A DNA stretch of 64,000 nt. Origin: Ramlibacter aurantiacus (GTDB lineage: Bacteria; Pseudomonadota; Gammaproteobacteria; Burkholderiales; Burkholderiaceae_C). The notes beneath the pieces were generated by a model. The model was not told the origin of the DNA. It made no database searches and saw only the letters and a program-made list of their open reading frames with translations. The DNA is taken from positions 124,001-188,000 of the forward strand of contig NZ_JAEQNA010000001.1 in NCBI RefSeq assembly GCF_016722895.1, read 5' to 3'. The position numbers and the translations under genes were made by a program. Below are positions 1 through 9,074 of the stretch, piece by piece; positions within the stretch are counted from its first letter, which is position 1; each line of letters starts with the position of its first letter.

Positions 1-1
1 G

Positions 2-1201
2 CTGATCCAGAGCATGGGCGTGAAGATCGTGCTGGTGCACGGCTTCCGCCCGCAGGTCAACGAACAGTTGCGCCTGAAGAACCATCCCGCGCGCTACTCG
101 CACGGTGTGCGCATCACCGACGAGGTGGCGCTCGACTGCGCGCAGGAAGCCGCCGGCCAGCTGCGCTACGAGATCGAGGCCGCCTTCAGCCAAGGCCTGC
201 CCAACACGCCCATGGCCGGCTCCACGGTGCGGGTGATCTCGGGCAACTTCATCACGGCCCGTCCCGTCGGCATCGTCGACGGCGTGGACTTCCAGCACTC
301 GGGCGTGGTGCGCAAGGTGGACGTGGCGGGCATCCAGCGCACGCTCGACTTCGGCTCCATGGTGCTCATTTCCCCCTTCGGCTTCTCTCCCACGGGTGAA
401 GCCTTCAATCTCACGATGGAGGAAGTCGCCACCAGCGTCGCCGGTGCACTGCAGGCCGACAAGCTGATTTTCCTGAGCGAGGTGCCCGGCATCCGCATGC
501 GGCCCGGCGAGCCCGAGGCGGAGGACAACCCCATCGACACCGAACTGCCGCTGGCCACCGCCGAACAGATCCTGGCGCAATCACCGCCCCCTCAACGCCC
601 CACCGACATCGGCTTCTACCTGCAACACTGCGTGAAGGCCTGCAAGGCCGGCGTGGAGCGCAGCCACATCATCCCGTTCGCGGTGGATGGCTCGCTGCTG
701 CTGGAGATCTACGTGCACGATGGGATCGGCACCATGGTCATCGACGAGAAACTCGAAGAGCTTCGGGAGGCCACGCCTGACGACGTGGGCGGCATCCTGC
801 AGCTGATCGAACCCTTCGAACGCGACGGCACGCTCGTCAAGCGCAGCCGAACCGAGATTGAGCGCGATGTCGCCAACTACACGATCGTCGAACACGACGG
901 CGTCATCTTCGCCTGCGCCGCGCTCTACCCCTACCCCGAGGCGCGCACCGGCGAAATGGCGGCGCTCACGGTATCGCCGCAGAGCCAGGGCCAGGGCGAC
1001 GGCGAGAAGATCCTCAAGCGCGTGGAGCAGCGCGCGCGAGCCATGGGACTGGACAGCATCTTCGTGCTGACCACCCGAACCAAGCATTGGTTCGTGAAGC
1101 GCGGCTTTGTTCAGGTCGATGCGGATTGGCTGCCCGAAGCCCGCAAGCGCAAGTACAACTGGGATCGGCGCAGCCTGGTGCTGGTCAAGCGCCTGGGCTG
1201 A
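2..1201 (+). CDS. argA: N-acetylglutamate synthase (amino-acid kinase + GNAT), 5' end outside window
   Basis: First step of arginine biosynthesis: acetyl-CoA plus glutamate gives N-acetylglutamate, in the cytoplasm. The reading frame is open at the window edge. The first Met visible (position 14) lies inside the kinase-like domain, so about 45-55 N-terminal residues are probably missing compared with the usual ~445-450 aa. Visible residues ~1-255 are the amino-acid kinase fold (for example LISPFGFSPTGEAFNL and FLSEVPGI). Residues ~260-395 are a GNAT acetyltransferase with the acetyl-CoA loop region around AALTVSPQSQGQGDGEKIL. The arrangement fits classical ArgA, not the kinase ArgB. The next plus-strand gene starts about 420 bases downstream, so this looks like the end of its transcription unit. 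Confidence 0.95.
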   Translation: MIQSMGVKIVLVHGFRPQVNEQLRLKNHPARYSHGVRITDEVALDCAQEAAGQLRYEIEAAFSQGLPNTPMAGSTVRVISGNFITARPVGIVDGVDFQHSGVVRKVDVAGIQRTLDFGSMVLISPFGFSPTGEAFNLTMEEVATSVAGALQADKLIFLSEVPGIRMRPGEPEAEDNPIDTELPLATAEQILAQSPPPQRPTDIGFYLQHCVKACKAGVERSHIIPFAVDGSLLLEIYVHDGIGTMVIDEKLEELREATPDDVGGILQLIEPFERDGTLVKRSRTEIERDVANYTIVEHDGVIFACAALYPYPEARTGEMAALTVSPQSQGQGDGEKILKRVEQRARAMGLDSIFVLTTRTKHWFVKRGFVQVDADWLPEARKRKYNWDRRSLVLVKRLG

Positions 1202-1213
1202 AAGGCCAGGCTC

Positions 1214-1432
1214 CTACAGGGCGTCTCCACGCGTGTGGCGAAAAGCCGGGACGATGCTCCCCGGCTCCACCGGAGCGACTTGCCGGGCGTCCAGGCCCGT
1301 GGCCGCCAGGCCCTGCGGTTCGGGTCGCGGCCTGTGCGTCTGCACCAGGGCAGGCGCCACCTGGCCGGGCTCGGGCTGGGGCCGGATCGATGCGATCGCG
1401 GCGTACGGGATGCTGCCGTGGATGGTGGACAT
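1214..1432 (-). CDS. Possible 72-aa hypothetical protein in the argA-hydrolase gap
   Basis: The 421-base gap between argA and the hydrolase gene holds one plausible small frame on the minus strand, starting MSTIHGSIPYAAIASIRP. Third codon positions are almost all G or C, which is the pattern of coding DNA here. The protein is Pro/Gln/Ala-rich with no membrane segment and no motif I recognise. No clear ribosome binding site precedes the ATG, so this may be a chance frame in high-GC DNA. In the rest of the gap (1433-1622) I see only the ribosome binding site of the next gene (AGAGAGGTGACC). Confidence 0.35.
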   Translation of the reverse strand: MSTIHGSIPYAAIASIRPQPEPGQVAPALVQTHRPRPEPQGLAATGLDARQVAPVEPGSIVPAFRHTRGDAL

Positions 1433-1622
1433 GGCGATAGCTGCTCGAAGTGAGGGAAGTCGCACGATCCTAGCCACGCTCCGCAGCGGAGCCTGACGCG
1501 CGGGTGATGCCGGCACGCCGGGTCGATCCGCGCGGCCGTTGGGCCGTCCTACAGCACAAGAGGCTCGCGCCGACAGCGGGCGTCGCGCCCCTTGCCCAAG
1601 ATGCTTCGCGAGAGAGGTGACC

Positions 1623-2303
1623 ATGGACTCGACGTCAGTGCAAACGCGGGAAGTGCGCATTCCGATCGAATCGGGCGTGCTTCAAGGTGACTTGTTCCTG
1701 CCTTCCGGCTTCGGTGCGGTGGTGGCTTTCGTCAATGGCCGCGGCCAGGGCCGCCATTGCCTGGACGACCGCACGGTCGCGCGGCAACTGCATCGGGCGG
1801 GCATGGCCTCGCTCGCCATCGACCTGCTGACCCCCGAGGAACAGCAGGCGCAGGCCCGCTCCGGCAAACACGGCGTGGACACGCCGCTCCTGACGCAGCG
1901 CGTGCTGGATGTCGTGAATTGGATCGGCCAGGAACCGCGGCTGAAGGCGTCGGCGCTCGGACTGTGCGGTGTGTCCGCGGGCGGCGTGGTCTGCATGATC
2001 GCGGCGGCGCGGCTGGGGAGATTGGTGCAGGCGCTGGTCTCTGTGGGCGGCCGGCCGGACCTGGCGGGCCCGGCGGTGCTCTCCACCGTCAAGGCGCCGA
2101 CCTTGCTGCTGGTCGGCAGCCGTGACTCGGTCAACCTGGCGCGCCACGACGCGGCCTACCAGCACCTGCGTGGCGAGCGAAGCCTCGCCGTGGTGCCGGG
2201 TGGTGGGCCGCTGCTGGAAGAGCCGGGCGTGCTGCAGCACGCCGGCGAGATGGCCGCGGACTGGTTCGAATTCCACCTGGCCGCCGCCGAGGAACACGCA
2301 TGA
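1623..2303 (+). CDS. Alpha/beta hydrolase (dienelactone-hydrolase-like), probably lacking the catalytic His
   Basis: 226-aa cytoplasmic alpha/beta hydrolase. The ATG at 1623 is preceded by AGAGAGGTGACC. It shows a short N-terminal beta hairpin (GVLQGDLFLP), the nucleophile elbow GLCGVSAGG with Ser in GxSxG, and the acid in LLVGSRDSVN. Relatives usually carry ATHLFEEPG near the C-terminus, with the catalytic His. Here the same place reads GGPLLEEPG, with no His. I infer either loss of hydrolysis or use of another residue. It overlaps the next gene by four bases (ATGA) and is the first gene of a three-gene unit with a phosphoribosyltransferase and an erythromycin-esterase-like protein, a combination seen in many bacteria. 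The substrate is unknown. Confidence 0.85.
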   Translation: MDSTSVQTREVRIPIESGVLQGDLFLPSGFGAVVAFVNGRGQGRHCLDDRTVARQLHRAGMASLAIDLLTPEEQQAQARSGKHGVDTPLLTQRVLDVVNWIGQEPRLKASALGLCGVSAGGVVCMIAAARLGRLVQALVSVGGRPDLAGPAVLSTVKAPTLLLVGSRDSVNLARHDAAYQHLRGERSLAVVPGGGPLLEEPGVLQHAGEMAADWFEFHLAAAEEHA

Positions 2304-2965
2304 GCCTGGCCGGCCGCCTGCCGCTGCGTGACCGGCAGGAAGCCGGCGAACTGCTTGCGCAGGAGCTGGACGAGCTTCGCGGAGAGACCGACCTGCTGGT
2401 CCTGGGCCTGCCGCGCGGCGGGGTGCCCGTGGCCGCGGAAATCGCCCGGGTGTTGCACGCACCGCTGGACGTGTTCGTCGTGCGCAAGATCGGACTACCG
2501 AGCCACCCCGAATATGCGATCGGTGCGATCGCTTCCGGCGGGATCGAGGTGATGGACGCGGAGGCGAGCGCCCTGGCCCGACCCGACCAGGTGTCGCAGG
2601 TCGTGGCTCGTGAGACAGCGGAGCTTCGGCGGCGCGAGCTCGCGTACCGCCCGGGCCTGCCACCGCTGGATCTCCACGGCCGCCGCGTGCTGCTGGTCGA
2701 CGATGGCCTGGCGACCGGCGCCACCATGGAAGCCGCCGTGCGGGCGGTGCGCCAGGGAGGCGCCCGCTGGATCGGCGTGGCGGCGCCCGTGGCATCCGAA
2801 GCCGCTGCCCACCGCCTGCGGCCCCTGGCCGATCGCTTGTTCATGGGTGCACTGCCCGAGCCGTTCACCGCCGTGGGGATGTGGTATCGAGACTTCCCGC
2901 AGTGCAGCGACGAGGAGGTTCAGCAGCAGCTCGCGCAGGCGCGGCAATCTGCCCTGCCCCATTGA
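2300..2965 (+). CDS. Phosphoribosyltransferase-family protein
   Basis: 221-aa PRTase-fold protein. The hallmark PRPP-binding motif is LLVDDGLATGATM (residues ~133-145), preceded by the conserved LGLPRGGVPVAAEIA loop and VVRKIGLPSHPE, which are typical of the uncharacterised PRTases found beside erythromycin-esterase-like genes. The start ATG overlaps the hydrolase stop (ATGA), and the stop lies 11 bases before the next start, so the three genes are surely co-transcribed. The family binds phosphoribosyl pyrophosphate, but the acceptor base of this subgroup is not known and I do not assign one. Confidence 0.88.
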   Translation: MSLAGRLPLRDRQEAGELLAQELDELRGETDLLVLGLPRGGVPVAAEIARVLHAPLDVFVVRKIGLPSHPEYAIGAIASGGIEVMDAEASALARPDQVSQVVARETAELRRRELAYRPGLPPLDLHGRRVLLVDDGLATGATMEAAVRAVRQGGARWIGVAAPVASEAAAHRLRPLADRLFMGALPEPFTAVGMWYRDFPQCSDEEVQQQLAQARQSALPH

Positions 2966-2976
2966 GGATCAAAGCC

Positions 2977-4323
2977 ATGCCCTTTCGAGCGATCGATCAC
3001 GGCGACTCGGTGTCCCCGCGCGAGCTGGGGCCGCACCTGCGGCGCCTGGCCGGCACCCGGGCGGACGACGACCTGCTGGATTTCGTCTCGCACGGTCGCA
3101 TCGTGCTGCTTGGCGAGGCGAGCCACGGCACCCACGAGTTCTACGAACTGCGCGCCAACCTCACCCGTCGCCTCATCGCCGAGCACGGCTTCACCGCCGT
3201 GGTGGCAGAAGCCGACTGGCCCGATGCCTGGCGCGTCAACGCCTACGTGCGCGGCCGCGGCGATGACCCGGACGGTGAGCGGGCGCTGGCGGGCTTCCAG
3301 CGCTTTCCCACCTGGATGTGGCGCAACACCGCGGTGCTGGATTTCATCGAGTGGCTGCGGGCCCACAACGCCGGCAAGCCGCGCCGCGAGCAAGCGGGCT
3401 TTTACGGCATGGACATGTACAGCCTGTACAGCTCGATCCGGGCGGTGCTGGACTACCTCGACAAGACCGACCCGGACGCCGCGCGCCGGGCGCGGGCCCG
3501 CTACGCGTGCTTCGACCATGCGGGGGAGGACAGCCAGGCCTACGGCTATGCCGCCAGTTTTGGCCTGCAACCCCACTGCGAAGACGAGGTGGTCGCCCAG
3601 CTGCGCGACATGAACCGGCGCGCCGCGAGCTTCGGCACGCACCCCGGAGCCGACCGCGACGAGGCTTTTTACGCCCAGCAGAACGCGCGCCTGGTGCGCA
3701 ACGCCGAGGAGTACTACCGCAGCATGTTCCACCGGCGCGTGTCGTCCTGGAACCTTCGCGACCAGCACATGACCGACACGCTGCGCGCGCTGGACGAACA
3801 CCTGAAGGACGATGGACCGCCCCCGAAGATGGTGGTCTGGGCCCACAACTCGCACCTGGGCGATGCCAGCGCCACCGAAATGGGCGAACGCGGCGAGTTG
3901 AACGTCGGCCAGCTCGTCCGCCAGCGTTGGGGCGAGCAGGCGCTGCTGGTCGGTTTCTCCACCTATGCCGGCACCGTGGCGGCCGCGTCTGCCTGGGACG
4001 CGCCCGTGGAGATCAAACGCGTGCGCGAAGGGCTGCCCGGCAGCTTCGAGCAGTTGTTCCACGAGACCGGCGAGCCGGCTTTCTGGCTGCCGCTGCGCGG
4101 CAGCGCCACGCTCTCCGACCTGCTGCGCGCGCCGCGACTGCAGCGGGCCATCGGGGTCATCTACATGCCTCAGAGCGAGCGCGCGAGCCACTATTTCGAG
4201 GCCCGCCTGCCGGCCCAGTTCGACGCCATGGTGCACCTGGACCGCACGCGCGCGGTCCAACCCCTGGACCAGGAGGCGCAACCCAGCATCGAGCCGCCGG
4301 AAACGTATCCCTCGGGCCTGTGA
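2977..4323 (+). CDS. Erythromycin-esterase-family protein
   Basis: 448-aa protein of the EreA/EreB-like fold. The start is taken at ATG 2977 (GAGG about 10 bases upstream; MPFRAIDHGD); a longer frame from 2881 would overlap the PRTase. Family signatures are IVLLGEASHGTHEFYELR with the conserved His and Glu residues, VVAEADWPDAWRVN, FYGMDMYSL, and VVWAHNSHLGDA later in the chain. Members hydrolyse macrolide lactones in resistance strains, but chromosomal copies in PRTase operons are a separate, uncharacterised group. I would not call this an antibiotic-resistance gene. It is the last gene of the trio. Confidence 0.88.
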   Translation: MPFRAIDHGDSVSPRELGPHLRRLAGTRADDDLLDFVSHGRIVLLGEASHGTHEFYELRANLTRRLIAEHGFTAVVAEADWPDAWRVNAYVRGRGDDPDGERALAGFQRFPTWMWRNTAVLDFIEWLRAHNAGKPRREQAGFYGMDMYSLYSSIRAVLDYLDKTDPDAARRARARYACFDHAGEDSQAYGYAASFGLQPHCEDEVVAQLRDMNRRAASFGTHPGADRDEAFYAQQNARLVRNAEEYYRSMFHRRVSSWNLRDQHMTDTLRALDEHLKDDGPPPKMVVWAHNSHLGDASATEMGERGELNVGQLVRQRWGEQALLVGFSTYAGTVAAASAWDAPVEIKRVREGLPGSFEQLFHETGEPAFWLPLRGSATLSDLLRAPRLQRAIGVIYMPQSERASHYFEARLPAQFDAMVHLDRTRAVQPLDQEAQPSIEPPETYPSGL

Positions 4324-4409
4324 AGTGCCGACGACGCCGGTGCGGCGGTCTGTGAACATTGACGGATCAGCAGGAGCGACAGGATGAGTTGCGGGCACAC
4401 TGCGCCCGA

Positions 4410-5522
4410 ATGATTTGGAACTACATGAAGAGCAGGCCTGCCGAGACCAAGACCGCGATGCCAGCGACTCCTCTCGTTCCCCGCCCCCCCGCCACTGTCC
4501 GTCCACGTGCCGAGCCGATCAGTGGCCGCCTGGGCTACACCAGCCTTCGAGACCCCCGGCGACGCATCGCTGCCCTCGTGCTGGGCGCCCCGGTGGGAGC
4601 GGCAGCCGGCGCCCACGCCCTGCTGTTGCTCGGAGTGCCGGCGACCAGCGCCTACCTGATCGGTGCCTTGGGCGGCTCGGCCGTCGGAGCGCTGGCGGGG
4701 CGAACGGTGGACCGCCTGCTGTGGTACCTGCGCGGGCCCTTGCGCATCGAGGCGGCGCAGACCCGCGACCTGACCGGTCAACAGCAGCTCGACCGCATCG
4801 TGCAGTTGGCCGCCAGCGAGGAGCTGAGCGCCCATGGCATCTCCGATGCCTACCGCATGGCGACCGATCTCGCGTCCCGCCAGGCGGATGCCGGCACCCC
4901 GCTGGCGGGCCAGTCCTTGCAGGATGCGCTGGTGGGGATCGCACGGCCGCTGGCCCGGCGTTGCATCTATGAAGCGGCCGCCGTCATGACGACGGTGTTG
5001 CGCCCGTTGGTCACGCAGGGCTTGCTGTCCCACGCCGATGCGCTGGCCGTGTTCGCGCAACTGCTGCCGCCACTGGGTGAGCGAACCGCTCCTGACTGGA
5101 TCCAGCGGGTCTCGGATTCGGCGGATCGATGCCACCGCCACCGGCCCGGATCGGCGCAGCTCCTTCTCGAAGGCTACAAAACCTTCCGCGCCACCGGCGA
5201 CGCGGCAGCGGAGTCAAGATTCGACGAATTGACCCTCGCGTGGCTCAGGAGTGTCGATCTCCCGCCCGCCGTGGCCGTTCATGCCGTCCTGCAGGCCCGA
5301 AGCACCTATTCGATCGACGACCTGATCCAGTGCATCCGGGCCTTGCCGGAACTGGACGATGCAGCCGCCACGCATATCGTGGAGTTCGTCCGCTCCCGAC
5401 GCTTGTCGGCGCCGGAGCTGGCCCAGACCCTGGGAGCGCTCGCCGGGGCGCGCGAGAGCGCCTCCAGCGAGATTTTCGTCGGTGCCCTTCTGCCCTCGAC
5501 TCCGACGGAAGTCCCTGGATAG
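4410..5522 (+). CDS. Hypothetical protein with Pro-rich N-terminus and two membrane segments
   Basis: About 370 aa; function not recognised. The frame is open from a TTG at 4359; ATG codons at 4410 and 4425 are both possible starts and none has a strong ribosome binding site. Residues ~10-35 are rich in Pro, Thr and Arg, followed by two hydrophobic helices (around AALVLGAPVGAAAGAHALLL and AYLIGALGGSAVGALAG) that would form a hairpin in the membrane. The rest (~280 residues) is a soluble, mostly helical domain with no motif I know. It is separate from the upstream trio and ends only 3 bases from the convergent dsbB stop. Its codon use is slightly less GC-rich than its neighbours near the 3' end. 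Confidence 0.7.
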   Translation: MIWNYMKSRPAETKTAMPATPLVPRPPATVRPRAEPISGRLGYTSLRDPRRRIAALVLGAPVGAAAGAHALLLLGVPATSAYLIGALGGSAVGALAGRTVDRLLWYLRGPLRIEAAQTRDLTGQQQLDRIVQLAASEELSAHGISDAYRMATDLASRQADAGTPLAGQSLQDALVGIARPLARRCIYEAAAVMTTVLRPLVTQGLLSHADALAVFAQLLPPLGERTAPDWIQRVSDSADRCHRHRPGSAQLLLEGYKTFRATGDAAAESRFDELTLAWLRSVDLPPAVAVHAVLQARSTYSIDDLIQCIRALPELDDAAATHIVEFVRSRRLSAPELAQTLGALAGARESASSEIFVGALLPSTPTEVPG

Positions 5523-5525
5523 GGT

Positions 5526-6029
5526 TCAGCGACGGGTCACCAGCAGCCCCAGGAACACCAGCGCGAATACCAGGAACCAGATGAACGACCAGTTGGCGAT
5601 GGTGGCGCCCAGGAAGGTCCAGTCCACCGCGGAACAATCGCCGCTGCCGCGGAAGATCATCGGAATGGCGCGCCGCAGCGGGAACGTCTCGATCATTCCG
5701 TAGAAGTCACGCCCGCAAGAGGCAACCTCGGGCGGGTACCACTGAAGCCAGCTCTGGCGCGCTGCCACGAAGCCGCCGAAGCCGGCGACCAACAGCCCCA
5801 GCAGCCCACCGACGACATGGGCCATCCGGCTGCGCGCCAGCGCCGTCACGCCGGCCACCAGCGCCACCAGCACCAGCGCATAGCGCTGCACGATGCACAT
5901 GGGGCACGGCTCCAGCCCCTGGACGTGTTGCAGGTACAGCCCGAACGCCAGCAAGGCCACGGCGACGGCGCAGACCGTGGCCAGCACCCGGCGGGGCGCG
6001 GCAAGGACATGCTTCAGATTCAAGTTCAA
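5526..6029 (-). CDS. dsbB: Disulfide bond formation protein B
   Basis: 167-aa inner-membrane protein with four hydrophobic helices. It reoxidises periplasmic DsbA and passes electrons to quinone. The first cysteine pair is in LEPCPMCIVQRYAL and the second is split between VASCGRDF and GSGDCSAVDW, the usual DsbB layout. Length and signatures fit the betaproteobacterial form. It stands alone on the minus strand, convergent with the unknown gene upstream in coordinates. Confidence 0.95.
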   Translation of the reverse strand: MNLNLKHVLAAPRRVLATVCAVAVALLAFGLYLQHVQGLEPCPMCIVQRYALVLVALVAGVTALARSRMAHVVGGLLGLLVAGFGGFVAARQSWLQWYPPEVASCGRDFYGMIETFPLRRAIPMIFRGSGDCSAVDWTFLGATIANWSFIWFLVFALVFLGLLVTRR

Positions 6030-6093
6030 TCTCCACGATGCTGCGCATCACCCGCGCCGCGCCGAAGCAGGCCGCACAAGCGTGGGCCGCACC

Positions 6094-6203
6094 AAGGCCG
6101 CGCGCAGCGACAGGCCCATCCAGCGGCTACCGCGGCACCGGCTTTGCCCGGCCGCTGGTTGCGCCCCCCCTGGGGGGAAGCGGCCGAACGCCGCTCGGGG
6201 GGG
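6094..6203 (-). repeat. Dispersed ~110-bp GC-rich repeat, copy A
   Basis: Reading on the minus strand, this starts 3 bases after the cysA stop with a C-run, a short palindrome (GAGCGGCGTTCGGCCGCTT), a second C-run/G-run hairpin, then GCAACCAGCGGCC, CCGCGGTAGCCGCTGGA and a final GC-rich hairpin. It matches copies at 18715, 32500 and 33814. Like them it directly follows a stop codon, in the orientation of that gene. The strong potential for stem-loops suggests an RNA 3'-end structure. Confidence 0.8.
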
Positions 6204-6206
6204 ACT

Positions 6207-7292
6207 CTAACTCACGAACACCCGCGCCCGCCGGGGCGTCACGACCAGCGTCTCCCCCTCCTGGAAGCCGGCGTCCCTGAACTGCTGCGCGGGAATCTGC
6301 GCCTCGATCAGCGGATCCTGCCCGTCCTGCGGCTGGCCCTCGTTCCGCGGGAGCAGTTCGAGGCGGGCGATGGGCCCCACGACGATGGCGCGTTCGAGTT
6401 GCACCACGATGCCGTCGCGGGCCGCGTCCGCCGAATAGCGCTGCACGTCCAGGTCGTGCGGACGCACGTAGGCCAGGGCCTTGGCGTGCTCGGCGTCGGC
6501 GTGCTCCGGCGATTCGATCCGCATGCCATCCAGGTGCACCTGCCCCTGGTGCGCGCGTCCGTGGAACATGTTCACGTCGCCCAGGAAGCCGTACACGAAG
6601 GGGCTGGCGGGGTGGTCCCACACGTCCTGCGGCGAGCCCACCTGCTCGATGACGCCGCTGTTCATCAGCACCACCCGGTCGGCCACCTCCAGGGCCTCTT
6701 CCTGGTCGTGCGTGACGAAGATGCTGGTGACGTGAAGCTCGTCGTGCAGGCGCCGCAGCCATCGGCGCAGCTCCTTGCGCACCTTGGCGTCCAGCGCGCC
6801 GAAGGGCTCGTCCAGCAGCAGCACCTTGGGCTCGACGGCCAGTGCGCGGGCCAGCGCGATGCGCTGGCGCTGGCCGCCCGAAAGCTGCGAGGGAAAGCGG
6901 TCGGCCAGCCAGTCGAGCTGCACCAGCCCCAGCAACTCGTGCACCTTGGCCTTGATCTGCGCCTCGCTGGGCCGCTGGCGGCGGGGGCGCACGCGCAGGC
7001 CGAAGGCGACGTTCTCGAACACCGTCATGTGCCGGAACAGCGCGTAGTGCTGGAACACGAAGCCCACGTTGCGTTCGCGCACATGCACGTCGGTGGTGTC
7101 CTCGCCGCTGAAGAAGATGTTGCCCGCGTCGGCCGTCTCCAGGCCGGCGATGATGCGCAGCAGCGTGGTCTTGCCGCAGCCGGAGGGGCCGAGCAGCGCG
7201 ACCAGTTCGCCCGAATCGACGTGCAGCGACACGTCACGCAGCGCGTGGAAGTCGCCGAAGCGCTTGCTGATGTTGCGGATCTCGATGCTCAT
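6207..7292 (-). CDS. cysA: Sulfate/thiosulfate ABC transporter, ATP-binding protein
   Basis: 361-aa ATPase that energises sulfate import. Walker A is GPSGCGKTT (residues ~35-43), the signature is [15 protein letters not shown], Walker B is [13 protein letters not shown], and the switch His is in [12 protein letters not shown]-terminal TOBE-like domain follows (~240-361). The start at 7292 is 3 bases from the cysW stop. It is the last gene of sbp-cysT-cysW-cysA and is followed immediately by a dispersed repeat. Confidence 0.95.
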   Translation of the reverse strand: MSIEIRNISKRFGDFHALRDVSLHVDSGELVALLGPSGCGKTTLLRIIAGLETADAGNIFFSGEDTTDVHVRERNVGFVFQHYALFRHMTVFENVAFGLRVRPRRQRPSEAQIKAKVHELLGLVQLDWLADRFPSQLSGGQRQRIALARALAVEPKVLLLDEPFGALDAKVRKELRRWLRRLHDELHVTSIFVTHDQEEALEVADRVVLMNSGVIEQVGSPQDVWDHPASPFVYGFLGDVNMFHGRAHQGQVHLDGMRIESPEHADAEHAKALAYVRPHDLDVQRYSADAARDGIVVQLERAIVVGPIARLELLPRNEGQPQDGQDPLIEAQIPAQQFRDAGFQEGETLVVTPRRARVFVS

Positions 7293-7295
7293 GGC

Positions 7296-8189
7296 TTAGA
7301 CACTCGGGGATGCGAAGACGGGCTGCTCTGGCGGCAGGTTGGCGGCGGCCTTCATGTCGCGCTCGTGGCGCCACTCGGCCACCGTCTTGACGACCAGCGT
7401 CACCAGCGCCAGCAGCGCCAGCAGCGAGGCCACCGCGAAGGCAGCGACCGACTGATACTCGTTGTAGAGGATTTCCACGTGCAACGGCATGGTGTTGGTC
7501 TGGCCGCGGATGTGGCCCGACACCACCGACACCGCGCCGAATTCGCCCATGGCTCGCGCATTGCACAGGATCACGCCGTAGATCAGGCCCCACTTGATGT
7601 TGGGCAGCGTGACGTACCAGAAGGTCTGCCAGCCGTTCGCGCCCAGCACGATGGCGGCCTGTTCCTCATCGTTGCCCTGCGCCTGCATCAGCGGGATCAG
7701 CTCGCGCGCGATGAACGGAAAGGTGACGAAGATGGTGGCCAGCACGATGCCCGGTACGGCGAACACGATCTTGATGTCGTGGCTCTCCAGCCAGGGGCCC
7801 AGCCAGCCCTGCGCCCCGAACACGAGCACGTACATCAGGCCGGCCACCACCGGGGACACCGAGAAAGGCAGGTCCACCAGCGTCGTGAGGAAGGCCTTGC
7901 CGCGAAACTCGTACTTGGCGATGCACCAGGCCGCGGCCACGCCGAACAGCAGGTTCAGCGGCACGGCGATGGCCGCGGTGATCAGCGTCAGCCGGATCGC
8001 CGCCCACGCATCCGGCTCGGCCAGGCCTGCCAGGTAGGGGCCGAGGCCCATGCGCAGCGCCTCGACGAACACGGCCAGCAGCGGCAGCACCAGGAACAGC
8101 AGCAGGAACACGCCGGCAATGCCGATCAGGGTCCAGCGCACCCACGGCGCTTCGGTGGTGCTCACCTGTCGATGGACAAGGGTACTCAT
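7296..8189 (-). CDS. cysW: Sulfate ABC transporter permease CysW
   Basis: 297-aa inner-membrane permease with about six hydrophobic helices. The EAA-type loop that docks the ATPase is visible around [25 protein letters not shown], and [17 protein letters not shown] is the CysW-type signature. It pairs with CysT to form the channel. The ATG overlaps the cysT stop by four bases. Confidence 0.94.
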   Translation of the reverse strand: MSTLVHRQVSTTEAPWVRWTLIGIAGVFLLLFLVLPLLAVFVEALRMGLGPYLAGLAEPDAWAAIRLTLITAAIAVPLNLLFGVAAAWCIAKYEFRGKAFLTTLVDLPFSVSPVVAGLMYVLVFGAQGWLGPWLESHDIKIVFAVPGIVLATIFVTFPFIARELIPLMQAQGNDEEQAAIVLGANGWQTFWYVTLPNIKWGLIYGVILCNARAMGEFGAVSVVSGHIRGQTNTMPLHVEILYNEYQSVAAFAVASLLALLALVTLVVKTVAEWRHERDMKAAANLPPEQPVFASPSV

Positions 8190-9070
8190 AGCCCCCCCGA
8201 TCGCTTGCGCTGCCAGACCTGCAGCGAGTTGATGACCAGCAGCATCGCGAAGGATGCCAGCAGCATCACCACGGCCACGGCGGTGGCGCCTGCCACGTCG
8301 TACTGCTCGAGCTTGCCGATGATGATGAGCGGCACGATCTCCGAGACCATCGGCACGTTGCCCGCGATGAAGATCACCGAGCCGTATTCGCCGATGGCGC
8401 GCGCGAACGCCATCGCGAAGCCGGTCATCAGCGCCGGAGCGATGCTCGGGAAGATCACGCGGGCAAAGGTTTGCCGCCGGGTCGCGCCCAGCGACATCGC
8501 CGCCTCCTCGAGTTCGCGCTCGGTGTCTTCCAGCACCGGCTGCACGGTGCGCACCACGAAGGGCAGGCCGATGAAGATGAGCGCGATCACCACGCCTTTG
8601 GGGTTGAACGCCAGCTCGATGCCGAGTGGCTCGAGCAGCTGGCCGATCCAGCCATTGCCGGCCAGCAGCGCCGTCAACGAGATGCCGGCAACTGCCGTGG
8701 GCAAGGCGAAGGGCAGGTCCACCAGCGCATCGACCACGCGCTTGCCCGGGAAGCTGTAGCGAACCAGCACCCAGGCCACCAGCAGGCCGAAGACGACGTT
8801 GACCACGGCCGCGAACAAGGACGCGCCGAAGGTGAGCCGGTAGGCGGCCATCACGCGTGGCGAACTCACGGCGGCGACGAACTGGTCCCAGCTGAGCGTG
8901 AAGCTCTTGAGCACCAAGGCCGACAGCGGGATCAACACGATCAGCGCCAGGTACAGCAGCGTGTACCCCAGCGTGAGGTTGAAGCCCGGCAGCACCTTGC
9001 GGCTGCGGCGGCTGGACGTGGAAAGCGCCCCCGCCGCGGGCAGGGGCGCCATGACGGCGCTATCGCTCAT
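8186..9070 (-). CDS. cysT: Sulfate ABC transporter permease CysT (CysU)
   Basis: 294-aa permease with six hydrophobic helices after a ~30-residue polar N-terminus. The EAA loop lies around [23 protein letters not shown], followed by [18 protein letters not shown]. It starts 4 bases after the sbp stop and overlaps cysW by four bases, so translation of the operon is probably coupled. Confidence 0.94.
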   Translation of the reverse strand: MSDSAVMAPLPAAGALSTSSRRSRKVLPGFNLTLGYTLLYLALIVLIPLSALVLKSFTLSWDQFVAAVSSPRVMAAYRLTFGASLFAAVVNVVFGLLVAWVLVRYSFPGKRVVDALVDLPFALPTAVAGISLTALLAGNGWIGQLLEPLGIELAFNPKGVVIALIFIGLPFVVRTVQPVLEDTERELEEAAMSLGATRRQTFARVIFPSIAPALMTGFAMAFARAIGEYGSVIFIAGNVPMVSEIVPLIIIGKLEQYDVAGATAVAVVMLLASFAMLLVINSLQVWQRKRSGGL

Positions 9071-9074
9071 GGGC

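Noticed and set aside
2977..4323. Antibiotic resistance gene
   Set aside because: The erythromycin-esterase fold is clear, but the PRTase operon context marks the uncharacterised chromosomal group.
5817..8759. 980-aa plus-strand open frame opposite dsbB and the cys genes
   Set aside because: It is the mirror of real genes on the minus strand, rich in His, Gln, Arg and Ala with no domain; a common effect of high GC content.
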